Shown here: piece by piece, positions 8,627 to 19,041 of the stretch | Layout of the letters: each line of letters begins with the position of its first letter | How positions within the stretch are numbered: the first letter of the stretch is position 1 | Origin: Azoarcus sp. DN11 | GTDB taxonomy: Bacteria > Pseudomonadota > Gammaproteobacteria > Burkholderiales > Rhodocyclaceae | NCBI RefSeq assembly: GCF_003628555.1 | Contig: NZ_CP021731.1 | Coordinates: 4,526,001 to 4,590,000, forward strand | Reading direction: 5' to 3' | Length of the DNA: 64,000 nt | Program-made: the position numbers and the translations under genes | Notes under the pieces: model-generated | The model's database searches: none | Seen by the model: only the letters and a program-made list of their open reading frames with translations | Told to the model about the DNA's origin: nothing

Positions 8627-9292
8627 ATGGCTAATTTCCTGATCCTGCAACTCGACGGCGTCCTGCAGGCGTGGGGCGACCATAGCTTCGAGGATTACCG
8701 ACCCACGGTCGGCTTTCCGACCCGCTCGGGCCTGCTCGGACTGCTCGCGGCCTGTCTCGGCATCGACCGGGGAGATACCGCCGGCTTGACTGACCTGGAC
8801 CACAGCGTCTGGTTCACCGTGAGGGCGGAAGATCGAAGCGAGGACGCGCCCGCCCATAAACTCACCGACTACCACACGGTCCTCGAAGCCCGGACTGTCG
8901 ATATCCGCAAACCACGAAAGTTTCCGGTCGAATCTCGGCGCGAATACCTGTGCGATGCCATATTCAGCGTCGCAGTCGAGCAAGCCGGCGCTGTAGTCAC
9001 GCTCGACCACATTGCCGCCGCCCTGCAGCGCCCAGTATTCACGCCGAGCCTCGGCCGCCGCTCCTGCCCCTTGTCACGACCGCTGTTCGCTGCACGACTA
9101 GCGGCTGATAACCCGGCCCACGCCTTGCAGCTCTGGTCTCCGCGCGGCGGAACGCTTTACAGCGACTCCCCGGCACTCGCCAGCGACCGAGAGTTGCGCC
9201 TGCGCGACGTTCCCCGCTACGGGCGGGTGCGGCAATTCGGCACGCGGCGCGTGTTCGTCAGCGTCGAAGGAGCAGGCCATGTACCTGAGTAA
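8627..9292 (+). CDS. cas5e: Cas5e (CasD), crRNA 5'-handle binding Cascade subunit
   Basis: 221-residue RAMP-fold protein that caps the 5' handle of the crRNA in type I-E Cascade. The N-terminal MANFLILQLDGVLQAWGDHS and following PTVGFPTRSGLLGLLAACLG are highly typical of CasD. Further family features are the DYHTVLEART stretch, the SRREYLCDAIFSV segment and the LGRRSCPLSRPL loop. It begins 9 nt after cas7e and overlaps cas6e by 14 nt, placing it in the same transcript. Length matches E. coli CasD (224). Confidence 0.96.
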   Translation: MANFLILQLDGVLQAWGDHSFEDYRPTVGFPTRSGLLGLLAACLGIDRGDTAGLTDLDHSVWFTVRAEDRSEDAPAHKLTDYHTVLEARTVDIRKPRKFPVESRREYLCDAIFSVAVEQAGAVVTLDHIAAALQRPVFTPSLGRRSCPLSRPLFAARLAADNPAHALQLWSPRGGTLYSDSPALASDRELRLRDVPRYGRVRQFGTRRVFVSVEGAGHVPE

Positions 9293-9872
9293 AGTGCAGC
9301 TCGACTGGAAGGACACGCGCAATCCCTACGACTGGCATCGTGCCTTATGGCGCCTGTTTCCCGAGCAACCCGAGGAGAAGCGGGCCTTCCTCTTTCGGGT
9401 CGAACAGCAGCGCCCGGGACAAGGCGCACTGATCCTACTGCAGTCGCCCACAGCTCCTTATCCCTACGACGCCGCCACGCGCGTCATTGCCGAGCCCAAA
9501 CGGCTCGACCTCTCGGCCATGACGGAAGGGTTATCGCTGCGCTTCCGGCTGATGGCGAATGTCATCAAGACCATTCGTGACAGCGAGGATACTGAGCGGC
9601 CCATCCGTGTCCCGTTGATCAAGGAAGAGCAGCAACTGGAATGGCTGAGGCGCAAGCTTGCCGATTCGGCGGTGATTGAAGCCGTGACGATCACACCGAA
9701 CACGCCGCTTTTCTTCAGGCGGAAGGGACAGGCTGGCAAACTCGCGACGATCACCTTCGATGGACGGCTACGCGTTTTCGATCCAGACGGCTTTCAGCGT
9801 TTGATGGAGAGCGGCGTCGGTGCCGCGAAGAGCTTCGGTTGCGGCCTACTGAGCGTGGCACGCGGCGCATGA
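9279..9872 (+). CDS. cas6e: Cas6e (CasE), crRNA-processing endoribonuclease
   Basis: 197-residue metal-independent RNase that cuts the pre-crRNA repeat hairpin and stays bound to its 3' end. The catalytic histidine falls exactly at residue 20 (YDWHRALWRLF), as in E. coli Cas6e. The glycine-rich RNA-binding loop is near the C-terminus (GVGAAKSFGCGLLSV). Its substrate would be the 29-bp repeat of the downstream array, which contains a CCCCACG/CGTGGGG stem. It overlaps cas5e by 14 nt. It is followed by a 74-nt gap, the largest inside the cas gene series, which holds the TA palindrome. Confidence 0.96.
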   Translation: MYLSKVQLDWKDTRNPYDWHRALWRLFPEQPEEKRAFLFRVEQQRPGQGALILLQSPTAPYPYDAATRVIAEPKRLDLSAMTEGLSLRFRLMANVIKTIRDSEDTERPIRVPLIKEEQQLEWLRRKLADSAVIEAVTITPNTPLFFRRKGQAGKLATITFDGRLRVFDPDGFQRLMESGVGAAKSFGCGLLSVARGA

Positions 9873-9906
9873 CGAAGCCCATGGCGAGGCGGGAAGCCCC
9901 AGAAAT

Positions 9907-9928
9907 TGTGCTATCTTTTGATAGCACA
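9907..9928. promoter_or_regulatory. Perfect palindrome upstream of the embedded TA module (candidate operator)
   Basis: TGTGCTATC (9907-9915) and GATAGCACA (9920-9928) are perfect 9-bp arms around TTTT. The palindrome ends 18 nt before the antitoxin ATG, in the only sizeable gap of the cas gene series. Phd/YefM-type antitoxins autorepress by binding palindromes of this kind, so this is the likely TA operator and promoter region. The same promoter could carry on into cas1-cas2. A -35/-10 pair could not be assigned with confidence. Confidence 0.6.
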
Positions 9929-9946
9929 GTTCCTCGGGAGGCCACT

Positions 9947-10288
9947 ATGGAAACCTTCACCGTCCGCGACCTGCGCGAGCGCACCGGGGAGCTGATCCGC
10001 GGTGCCGAGGCGGGCAAACTGTCCGTCGTCACCAAGCACGGCAACCCGGTCTTCGTTGCCGTGCCCTTCGACGACGCCTTGCTGGAAAGCGGGGTGCGGA
10101 CTTCGCTGGCAATCAAGCTGTTCGACGAGGGCACGCTGACGCTGGCGCAGGCCGCGAAGTTTGCCGGACTGGGCATTGAGGAGATGATCGAACGCATGGG
10201 CGCTGCGGGCGTCGCGGTCGTGCAGCAGACGCCGAACGAGCTCAACGATGAGCTCGACGTGATCGCAAATCATGGTCGCCGCCGATAG
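9947..10288 (+). CDS. Antitoxin with Phd/YefM-like N-terminus and UPF0175-like C-terminus
   Basis: 113 residues. Residues 1-45 (TFTVRDLRERTGELIRGAEA ... TKHGNPVFVAVPF) match the Phd/YefM DNA-binding antitoxin fold. Residues ~48-113 (SLAIKLFDEGTLTLAQAAKF then AGLGIEEMIERMGAAGV) match the UPF0175 family, a small helical family predicted to be antitoxins of DUF3368/PIN toxins. It would bind its own promoter and neutralise the overlapping downstream toxin. ATG 9947 is preceded by CGGGAGG; the reading frame is open upstream but that part overlaps cas6e out of frame. It overlaps the toxin gene by 17 nt. Family calls are by motif reading; the two-family composition is an inference. Confidence 0.8.
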   Translation: METFTVRDLRERTGELIRGAEAGKLSVVTKHGNPVFVAVPFDDALLESGVRTSLAIKLFDEGTLTLAQAAKFAGLGIEEMIERMGAAGVAVVQQTPNELNDELDVIANHGRRR

Positions 10289-10754
10289 CGGCCCGCTGAT
10301 CGCATTGGCCCGACTGGATCTGCTCCGGTTGCTGCCCCGCCATTTCGACGAAGTACTGGTTCCGGGCGAAGTGTTCGCCGAATGCACCGTCCATCCGCAG
10401 CGCCCCGGCGCTCGGGCCATTCTCTCAGCGCGCGAGTCCGGATTGTTCGAGTGCGTCGAGGTGACCGGCACGGAGCAGTTCGCCGCCGATCATCTGCTCG
10501 ACGCGGGCGAAGCGGCTGCGCTGATCCTCGCGCGCGACCGCGCCTGCCCTGCCCTCGTCGATGAACGCAAAGGGCGACGCGTCGCCCGCCAGCTGGGCAT
10601 ACCGGTCGTGGGCACCGTCGGGATACTCCTTGTCGCGCGCAAGGCCGGCGATGTCGACGCCCTGGCTCCGCTTTTCGATGCGCTGTCCTCGTTCGGATAT
10701 CGCGTGCCGACCGATCTGATGTGCGAAGCGTTGCGCCGCGCAGGAGAAATCTGA
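10272..10754 (+). CDS. DUF3368 PIN-like toxin (putative ribonuclease)
   Basis: 160-residue PIN-fold protein of the DUF3368 type. The acidic residues expected for a metal-dependent PIN nuclease are present: D5 (ADSGPLIAL), E33/E37 (VPGEVFAEC), D77/E80 (LLDAGEAAALILA) and D97/E98 (LVDERKGRR). The GIPVVGTVGILLVARKAG segment is typical of DUF3368. PIN toxins generally cleave RNA to arrest growth, and the antitoxin is the overlapping upstream gene. Its stop lies 2 nt before the cas1 GTG, so it is embedded in the cas operon between interference and adaptation genes. The catalytic set looks intact, so this is probably not a decayed remnant. The RNA target is unknown. Confidence 0.82.
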   Translation: MVAADSGPLIALARLDLLRLLPRHFDEVLVPGEVFAECTVHPQRPGARAILSARESGLFECVEVTGTEQFAADHLLDAGEAAALILARDRACPALVDERKGRRVARQLGIPVVGTVGILLVARKAGDVDALAPLFDALSSFGYRVPTDLMCEALRRAGEI

Positions 10755-10756
10755 AC

Positions 10757-11960
<1,204 letters not shown>

Positions 11961-12048
11961 CAACCCGAAAATTCGATCGGCATCGCAAATCGTTGGTAGA
12001 ATTTTCCGCTTCGAAATTTCCATGTGAATTCATGGAGATGGAAGAAGT
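11961..12048 (+). promoter_or_regulatory. CRISPR leader with probable pre-crRNA promoter
   Basis: 88 bp between cas2 and the first repeat, clearly AT-richer than its surroundings. An extended -10 element TGGTAGAAT ends at 12002 (hexamer TAGAAT at 11997-12002), with only a weak -35 candidate upstream (TTCGAT 11972-11977, long 19-nt spacer). This would start transcription about 40 nt before repeat 1. A short inverted repeat CCATG (12020-12024) / CATGG (12031-12035) flanks TGAATT 14 bp before the first repeat, the leader-proximal zone where integration factors act. The opposite array end is degenerate, confirming this is the leader side. Confidence 0.75.
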
Positions 12049-15000
12049 GCGTTCCCCACGGGCGTGGGGATGAACCGGACGTAGACGAAGCGGCGCGTCG
12101 CGCGCTTCTGCGTTCCCCACGGGCGTGGGGATGAACCGAGTTCGAGGTTTCGTCCCACAGAGGAAACTCCGCGTTCCCCACGGGCGTGGGGATGAACCGG
12201 GGCCGTGCGTTTTGGTGAGCCGGCCGTAGGGGCGTTCCCCACGGGCGTGGGGATGAACCGTGACGAACTTCGAAAAGCGCGAGAGCTGGTCTGCGTTCCC
12301 CACGGGCGTGGGGATGAACCGACATGGCAATCAATTACGCAAAATTCTTCTCCGCGTTCCCCACGGGCGTGGGGATGAACCGAGCTTCGGCCTGCCGGAC
12401 AGCGTCGTGCATCAGCGTTCCCCACGGGCGTGGGGATGAACCGCCCGTAAGCCAGCAGGAAAAACGGCTTCAGCAGCGTTCCCCACGGGCGTGGGGATGA
12501 ACCGGCGCCGAACTCTCGCCCCTTGCGCTTCGGGCAGCGTTCCCCACGGGCGTGGGGATGAACCGGTCGTGTGGCTCGTTTGGGGCAATAAAGGGGGGCG
12601 TTCCCCACGGGCGTGGGGATGAACCGGTCGAGCGGTCGCCACCGGTCAAGGTCGAGCCGCGTTCCCCACGGGCGTGGGGATGAACCGAACTCGTCGTGCG
12701 TGTGGCGCGCGAATCGACCGCGTTCCCCACGGGCGTGGGGATGAACCGCGCTGCTGCCAGATCGGCAGCAGGTATTCGTAGCGTTCCCCACGGGCGTGGG
12801 GATGAACCGGTCCGCGAGGCCGCCGTCGCAGCCGTTCGCAAGCGTTCCCCACGGGCGTGGGGATGAACCGGGCATGGGCTGGAGCCCGGATGGTGCGCGG
12901 GAGCGTTCCCCACGGGCGTGGGGATGAACCGACAACCATTCGAACACACCACACGCGGCAACGGCGTTCCCCACGGGCGTGGGGATGAACCGGTGGCGTT
13001 CGGCGCGGCGGCGGTGTCGGTTTTGCGTTCCCCACGGGCGTGGGGATGAACCGATGGCCCCGGAGGAGCTATGCCGGCATGTGAAGCGTTCCCCACGGGC
13101 GTGGGGATGAACCGATCGGTTCCGCGCTCGGCCAGACCTTCAAGGGGCGTTCCCCACGGGCGTGGGGATGAACCGGCGGCGTTCTTCGGGCCGCGCCGCG
13201 CGACCTTGCGTTCCCCACGGGCGTGGGGATGAACCGTCCGGCGGCGCCCTCGCGTCGGCCAGCAAGGAGCGTTCCCCACGGGCGTGGGGATGAACCGCAC
13301 TACCTCACCCAGGCCCCGCGCCTGAGCCCGCGTTCCCCACGGGCGTGGGGATGAACCGCGTGTGGGACGTGGATCCGCTCCAAGTCACCCGCGTTCCCCA
13401 CGGGCGTGGGGATGAACCGGCCCCGGCTACAGCCTCGAAGACCGCGCGCCCCGCGTTCCCCACGGACGTGGGGATGAACCGGCGAGGCGTTCCGCCTCAG
13501 CGGGCGTGAGACGGCGTTCCCCACGGGCGTGGGGATGAACCGAAATCCGACAGATGGAGAAAGCAGCATGAAGCGCGTTCCCCACGGGCGTGGGGATGAA
13601 CCGCGCGACGGGCGGCCACCCGCTCCCGCGCCGCCGCGTTCCCCACGGGCGTGGGGATGAACCGGCTGATTGCTCATTGCCGGGCTCCACTCTCAAGCGT
13701 TCCCCACGGGCGTGGGGATGAACCGGCGGCCTGGGCGGCGGTGCGCGATGCGCGTCAGCGTTCCCCACGGGCGTGGGGATGAACCGCGCTACCACGACGA
13801 GGTGATGGCCTGGATGCGGCGTTCCCCACGGGCGTGGGGATGAACCGTTAGACCGGGGCGTGCGGCCCCTGTCCCGTCCTGCGTTCCCCACGGGCGTGGG
13901 GATGAACCGACCACATCCAAGACTCGCCGCGCCGATCTCTTGCGTTCCCCACGGGCGTGGGGATGAACCGGGCTCAACAACATCAACAGCCAGATGGCTG
14001 CGGCGTTCCCCACGGGCGTGGGGATGAACCGGCATCGGTGATGCTGCCGCCGTTGAGCGTGACGCGTTCCCCACGGGCGTGGGGATGAACCGCTGGTCGA
14101 GTCCGGGGTTGAGGTCTCGGGCACGCGTTCCCCACGGGCGTGGGGATGAACCGCCTCTCGCACCCGCTGCACGAAGGCGCGCATAGCGTTCCCCACGGGC
14201 GTGGGGATGAACCGACCCTCGGAATGAGCCCCCGCGCCCAGTCAATCGCGTTCCCCACGGGCGTGGGGATGAACCGGTCTTGTTCGTCATGAACACCCTC
14301 CCGGATGGGCGTTCCCCACGGGCGTGGGGATGAACCGGCTGCGACGAAGATATCGCGTGGCGGTGCATTGCGTTCCCCACGGGCGTGGGGATGAACCGCG
14401 GTTTGCCCGTCACGATTTCGCCCGCCTCGAGCGTTCCCCACGGGCGTGGGGATGAACCGACCTCCACGGAATGCACTGGTGCGACGTGCACGCGTTCCCC
14501 ACGGGCGTGGGGATGAACCGCATCGAGGATGCTGGTGCGCGCAGCAACTTCGGCGTTCCCCACGGGCGTGGGGATGAACCGCTTTTGCCGTTGCCCTTGC
14601 GCCCGGTAACGAGGCGTTCCCCACGGGCGTGGGGATGAACCGTTTCTTCCAGCCCCCCAACTGTTGCAGCGCGTGCGTTCCCCACGGGCGTGGGGATGAA
14701 CCGTTGTCGACGATGAGTTCCTGCTGCAGGTCGAGGCGTTCCCCACGGGCGTGGGGATGAACCGGCCGAGGACGAGGCTGGTATCGATGCCCTTCTCGCG
14801 TTCCCCACGGGCGTGGGGATGAACCGTCGTCGTTCCACCGATCTGATAGACCTCGACGGCGTTCCCCACGGGCGTGGGGATGAACCGGAATAGGACCTGT
14901 CGCGACACTGAGCGGATGCGCGTTCCCCACGGGCGTGGGGATGAACCGATGCGGAGCAACCTCACACCCACGTTGTTGCCGCGTTCCCCACGGGCGTGGG

Positions 15001-16300
15001 GATGAACCGTGGCAGGCGTGGCAGCCGGCGGCGAAGATGTCGCGTTCCCCACGGGCGTGGGGATGAACCGCTAAATTTCCGAGCGAAAAAAAGCCCGCTC
15101 AGGCGTTCCCCACGGGCGTGGGGATGAACCTTGCCCGAGATGTACGGGATCTCGATCTCGCCTGCGTTCCCCACGGGCGTGGGGATGAACCGAAGAGGGG
15201 GTGAGCATGAAAGACGCATGCCGGGCGTTCCCCACGGGCGTGGGGATGAACCGTTCTTCGAGTGGCTGGCGACATGGGCGGTCATCGCGTTCCCCACGGG
15301 CGTGGGGATGAACCGACTCCTGCACAACGCTGCTTTGCCGTGGGCTCGCGTTCCCCACGGGCGTGGGGATGAACCGTATCAATGCGCGACTGAGCCACAA
15401 TCGCCGCCGCGTTCCCCACGGGCGTGGGGATGAACCGCCGACTGCGGTTTTACCCGATAGTTCTCTTCCGTGTTCCCCACGGGCGTGGGGATGAACCGAA
15501 CTCGTCGTCGCTCGCGCAATTGCCCATGTCGCGTTCCCCACGGGCGTGGGGATGAACCGAGATCCGGCCCGAGCTGATCGAGGATGCGCAAGCGTTCCCC
15601 ACGGGCGTGGGGATGAACCGACTATTTTCAATCAGGCCGGCATAGGATCGAAGCGTTCCCCACGGGCGTGGGGATGAACCGCTCATCCGCAATTTGGGTT
15701 TTGCTGCCCGCGTCGCGTTCCCCACGGGCGTGGGGATGAACCGGATTCAACAGTTACTGGCGGGACGAGCCGGTCAGCGTTCCCCACGGGCGTGGGGATG
15801 AACCGGCGGGCTGATCATCTGGTGTGGTGCGTAACTAGCGTTCCCCACGGGCGTGGGGATGAACCGCCAAATCTTGGTGTTCCCTCTAGTGCAGCGCGGC
15901 GTTCCCCACGGGCGTGGGGATGAACCGCCAATCGGCCACGGCTTGCCGGCGGTCGGGTCGCGTTCCCCACGGGCGTGGGGATGAACCGGCGCCGTGGGGT
16001 TGATCGGAGCGACCGGAGAAGCGTTCCCCACGGGCGTGGGGATGAACCGAGCCCGCGAGGTAGGCCGCTGGATCGCGAAGCGCGTTCCCCACGGGCGTGG
16101 GGATGAACCGCAGTTCTACTTTCCCGGCCAGCCGAGCCTCGCCGCGTTCCCCACGGGCGTGGGGATGAACCGGGTACTTTTGGGAAACGTCCCATGATGG
16201 CGCTGCGTTCCCCACGGGCGTGGGGATGAACCGCCTTGATCGTCATGGCCGGCGCGCTGCTCGCGCTCGTTCCCCACGGGCGCGGTGTCGGGGTAAACGG
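12049..16300 (+). CRISPR. Type I-E CRISPR array, 69 intact repeats plus one degenerate terminal repeat
   Basis: The 29-bp repeat begins GCGTTCCCCACG and ends GGGGATGAACCG, with an internal stem CCCCACG/CGTGGGG, the type I-E pattern. Intact repeats start at 12049 and run to the copy at 16205-16233. Spacers are 32 nt except eight of 33 nt (numbers 23, 30, 36, 45, 53, 60, 61, 67). Counted from repeat starts there are 69 repeats and 68 spacers. A 69th spacer (16234-16266) ends at a decayed repeat from 16267 that matches in its first 16 bases (15/16) and then diverges. Only three intact repeats vary: the copy at 13453 (G to A at position 14), 15103 (last base T instead of G) and 15470 (C to T at position 2). 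No duplicated spacer was seen by eye. Confidence 0.99.
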
Positions 16301-16415
16301 AACGAATGTGACGAAGGTTCCCCGTACACTGGGGCGAACTCCCATCAGAGTACGATCATGGTCAACCACGTGCGATGATGCCTTCTCGAAGAATGCTCGC
16401 GCGAGTGTTACGCCC

Positions 16416-17195
16416 ATGAATACCTTGGTAACTGCGTCACGACGCCACCGACTTCGTGAATGTCAGCCTCGGTGGGGCGCAGTCGGTGCGGTGGCTCTGA
16501 CGCTTATGTCGCCCGGCCCCGCACAGGCGCAGCAGATGCCAGTCATCGCCGTCGACGTTGGCCACACCCTCGCCGCCCCCGGCGCCATCAGCGCGCGCGG
16601 CCGCACCGAATTCGCGTTCAACCGTGAGCTGGCCGGGCGCGTCGTTGAGGCGCTCGAACGCCTCGGTCTGCGCGCCGAACTGATCAACGCCGACGGGCGC
16701 ATCGAATCGTTGCAGGCCCGGCCGGCCCGCGCCGCCGACGCGGATTTCCTGATTTCGATCCACCACGACTCGGTCAGCGGGCGCTACCTCACGCCGTGGG
16801 ACTGGCAGGGAATGCCGCTGGATTTCAGCGACCTGTGGGCGGGCCACTCGCTCTTCGTGTCACGCGACAATCCGGACCCCGGTGCGAGCCTGACGTGCGC
16901 GTCGGCGATCGGTCTGCGGCTGCAGCGCGCCGGCTTCGTCCCCACGGACAAGAACCGCATCCGCCGCGACACGGCCGACGCGCAGCTTGCGATCCACTAT
17001 TACGACAATCTCGTCGTGCTGTACCGCGCCCGCCAGCCTGCGGTGTTGTTCGAGGCCGGCGTGATCAAGCACCGCGACGAGGAACTGCTGCTGCGCGATC
17101 CGGACCGCCAGCAGCGCATGGCTGGGGAGATCGCCACCGGCATCGCCGCCTGCGTCACGGCCGGCGGCATCGCGACCGCGCATCGGGCGGGCTGA
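16416..17195 (+). CDS. N-acetylmuramoyl-L-alanine amidase (Amidase_3 family), exported
   Basis: 259 residues. A basic N-terminus and hydrophobic stretch ending in PGPAQAQQ form a signal peptide (cleavage around residue 38). The mature part has Amidase_3 zinc-binding features: VIAVDVGHT near the start, an early glutamate (RTEFAFN), ISIHHDSVSG, and the catalytic glutamate region AVLFEAGVIKH. Family members cleave the bond between N-acetylmuramic acid and L-alanine in periplasmic peptidoglycan. ATG 16416 is the best start for a signal peptide although no strong ribosome site is visible; the frame stays open upstream into the degenerate repeat. It lies about 116 bp beyond the array end. Confidence 0.85.
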   Translation: MNTLVTASRRHRLRECQPRWGAVGAVALTLMSPGPAQAQQMPVIAVDVGHTLAAPGAISARGRTEFAFNRELAGRVVEALERLGLRAELINADGRIESLQARPARAADADFLISIHHDSVSGRYLTPWDWQGMPLDFSDLWAGHSLFVSRDNPDPGASLTCASAIGLRLQRAGFVPTDKNRIRRDTADAQLAIHYYDNLVVLYRARQPAVLFEAGVIKHRDEELLLRDPDRQQRMAGEIATGIAACVTAGGIATAHRAG

Positions 17196-17230
17196 GGCGG
17201 ACAGCGAATCGCCCGGTGCCGCGGGGTGAA

Positions 17231-17869
17231 CTACTTCAGGCTGGCGAGATACTGGACGACGGACTCGATGTTCTGTTCGCCGAGCTGGCCGACAGCGGCG
17301 CTCATCTCCGCGTTGGTGCGCTCGCCGCTGCGCGCGAGGTAGCGCTTGAGGCTCAAGCGCAGGTATGTCGGCTGCTGGCCCGCGATGCGCGCGAAGGTCT
17401 CGGTGCCGTAGCCGGTCGCCTGGTGACACGCCACGCACAGGCGCTTGTAATGATCGGCCCCGGCGGCAGCGGCGGGCGGCGGCGGGGTGACGGCTGGGGC
17501 CGCCGGCTGGTTCGCGTAGAACAGCGCGATGGCGGCCTTCTCGCGGTCGCCCAGGACCTTCATCAGACCCTGCATGAACTCGTTGCGGCGCTTGCCCGAA
17601 AGGAAGGCGTCGATCTGGCTGACGACGTAGACGGGGCTCTGACCGGCGAGGTTGGGAACCTCGGGGTTGCGGGCGATGCCCTTGTCGCCGTGGCAGTTCT
17701 TGCAGAAGAAGGCGGCCGTGTCGCCTTCGCGAACGAGCGTTGCACGGGTTGCGGAATCGGTCGCGGCCTTGCCGATCAGTTGCATCACCGCGTCGTTGCC
17801 GGCGAATGCCGTACCGGTGGCGGCGCCGATCAGTAGCGCCGCGACGAGAGCCAGACGGCTCCGGATCAT
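17231..17869 (-). CDS. Diheme cytochrome c (c4-like)
   Basis: 212 residues with a signal peptide (MIRSRLALVAALLIGAATG, cleaved after TAFA) and two class I cytochrome c domains. The heme motifs are CKNCH near residue 56 and CVACH in the C-terminal half, separated by a proline/alanine linker (PAAPAVTPPPPAAAAG). Distal methionines are plausible in FMQGLM and in NAEMSAA. Such proteins carry electrons in the periplasm between bc1-type complexes and terminal oxidases or reductases. Diheme architecture and length resemble cytochrome c4. ATG 17869 fits the signal peptide. Confidence 0.88.
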   Translation of the reverse strand: MIRSRLALVAALLIGAATGTAFAGNDAVMQLIGKAATDSATRATLVREGDTAAFFCKNCHGDKGIARNPEVPNLAGQSPVYVVSQIDAFLSGKRRNEFMQGLMKVLGDREKAAIALFYANQPAAPAVTPPPPAAAAGADHYKRLCVACHQATGYGTETFARIAGQQPTYLRLSLKRYLARSGERTNAEMSAAVGQLGEQNIESVVQYLASLK

Positions 17870-18000
17870 GTTCGTTTCCCCCGCGAAAAATGGCGGGCCG
17901 GGACGGCTCGCGGTCATGCCGGCGGCAAGAGGGCCGTCGTCAAAGACCGGCATTTGAGCATGGTTTCAGGTCCCCGGTCCACGGGGATGCCGGCGCGCGC

Positions 18001-19041
18001 TCAGACGAAGACCGGCTCGGGCTCCAGGTGCACGCCGAAGCGGGCGAAGACGTCGGCCTGTATCGCCCGTGCAATGCGCTCCACGTCGGCCCCCGTCGCG
18101 CCCCCGCGATTGACGAGCACCAGCGCCTGCTGCTCGTAGGCGCCGACGGGGCCGAGGTCGCGTCCCTTCCAGCCGCAGCGGTCGATCAGCCAGCCGGCCG
18201 CGAGCTTGAAGCGCCCGTCGGGCTGCGTGTAGCGCGGCAGGTCGGGATGGGCGGCGTCGAGGCGCGCCAGCGCGTCGGCGTCGACGACGGGGTTCTTGAA
18301 GAAGCTGCCGGCGTTGCCGATGCGCGCGGGATCGGGCAGCTTGCGCCGGCGGATCGCGATGACGGCGTCCGACACGTCCAGCGCGGACGGCGCGGCGATG
18401 CCCCGCACGGCGAGTTCGCGCGCCACGTCGGCGTAGCCGGTGACCGGCTGCCAGCACTTGGGCAGGCGGAAAGTGACGGAGGTGATCAGCGCGCGGCCCG
18501 CCAGTTCCCGCTTGAACACGCTGTCGCGGTAGGCGAAGCGACACTCGGCTCCAGCGAGCCGCAGCGTCGCGCCCGTTTCCAGCGAAACCGCCTGCAGACC
18601 GTGGAAGCGCTCCGCCACCTCGAGCCCGTAGGCGCCGATGTTCTGCACCGGGGCGGCACCGACCGTGCCGGGAATGAGGGACAGGTTCTCCAGGCCGGGC
18701 CAGCCCTGCGCGAGCGTCCAGCGCACGAAATCGTGCCAGTTCTCGCCCGCGCCGGCCTCGACGTACCACGCGTTGACGTCCTCGCCGACGAGGCGGCGTC
18801 CGGCGATCCCGACCTTCAGCACGAGTCCGGGGAAATCGCGCGTCAGCACGAGATTGCTGCCGCCACCGAGGATCAGGCGCGGCAGCGTCCATTCGGGGCC
18901 CGCAATCAGCGCGGCCAGCTGGGCGGCATCCTCGATCGTCGCGAGCCGGGCGGCACGCGCCGGCAGGCCGAAGGTGTTGAAGGGGCGCAGGTCGGCATCG
19001 GACACGAGCGCCGGCGCGGGCGGGAGCGCGTCATTTCGCAC
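18001..19041 (-). CDS. murB: UDP-N-acetylenolpyruvoylglucosamine reductase MurB
   Basis: 346 residues, E. coli-type MurB, which reduces UDP-GlcNAc-enolpyruvate to UDP-MurNAc with NADPH and FAD in peptidoglycan synthesis. Visible features are [12 protein letters not shown] at the N-terminus, the FAD-binding [34 protein letters not shown], the [11 protein letters not shown] segment and [11 protein letters not shown], whose serine is the proton donor. The type I enzyme ends with an extra C-terminal region, as here. It starts at GTG 19041 and overlaps the upstream efflux gene by 11 nt on the same strand. Confidence 0.96.
   Translation of the reverse strand: MRNDALPPAPALVSDADLRPFNTFGLPARAARLATIEDAAQLAALIAGPEWTLPRLILGGGSNLVLTRDFPGLVLKVGIAGRRLVGEDVNAWYVEAGAGENWHDFVRWTLAQGWPGLENLSLIPGTVGAAPVQNIGAYGLEVAERFHGLQAVSLETGATLRLAGAECRFAYRDSVFKRELAGRALITSVTFRLPKCWQPVTGYADVARELAVRGIAAPSALDVSDAVIAIRRRKLPDPARIGNAGSFFKNPVVDADALARLDAAHPDLPRYTQPDGRFKLAAGWLIDRCGWKGRDLGPVGAYEQQALVLVNRGGATGADVERIARAIQADVFARFGVHLEPEPVFV

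Noticed and set aside
12078-16266. Possible self-targeting spacers or spacers matching genes in this window
   Set aside because: No match was noticed by eye, but a full both-strand comparison of 69 spacers could not be done by hand. A BLASTN of the spacers against the genome would decide.
12049-16417. Long minus-strand open frames made of repeated VHPHARGER / SSPRPWGT / [10 protein letters not shown] units across the array
   Set aside because: They are translations of the CRISPR repeat in its three antisense frames, with 61-62 nt periodicity and random spacer-derived linkers. No ribosome sites or codon bias support them.
17971-17995. A CRISPR-repeat-like string (TCCCCGGTCCACGGGGATG) 1.7 kb past the array
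   Set aside because: It shares the stem-like CCCC/GGGG pattern but is a single copy, has no spacer-length neighbour and matches only part of the repeat. Coincidence in GC-rich DNA is likely.
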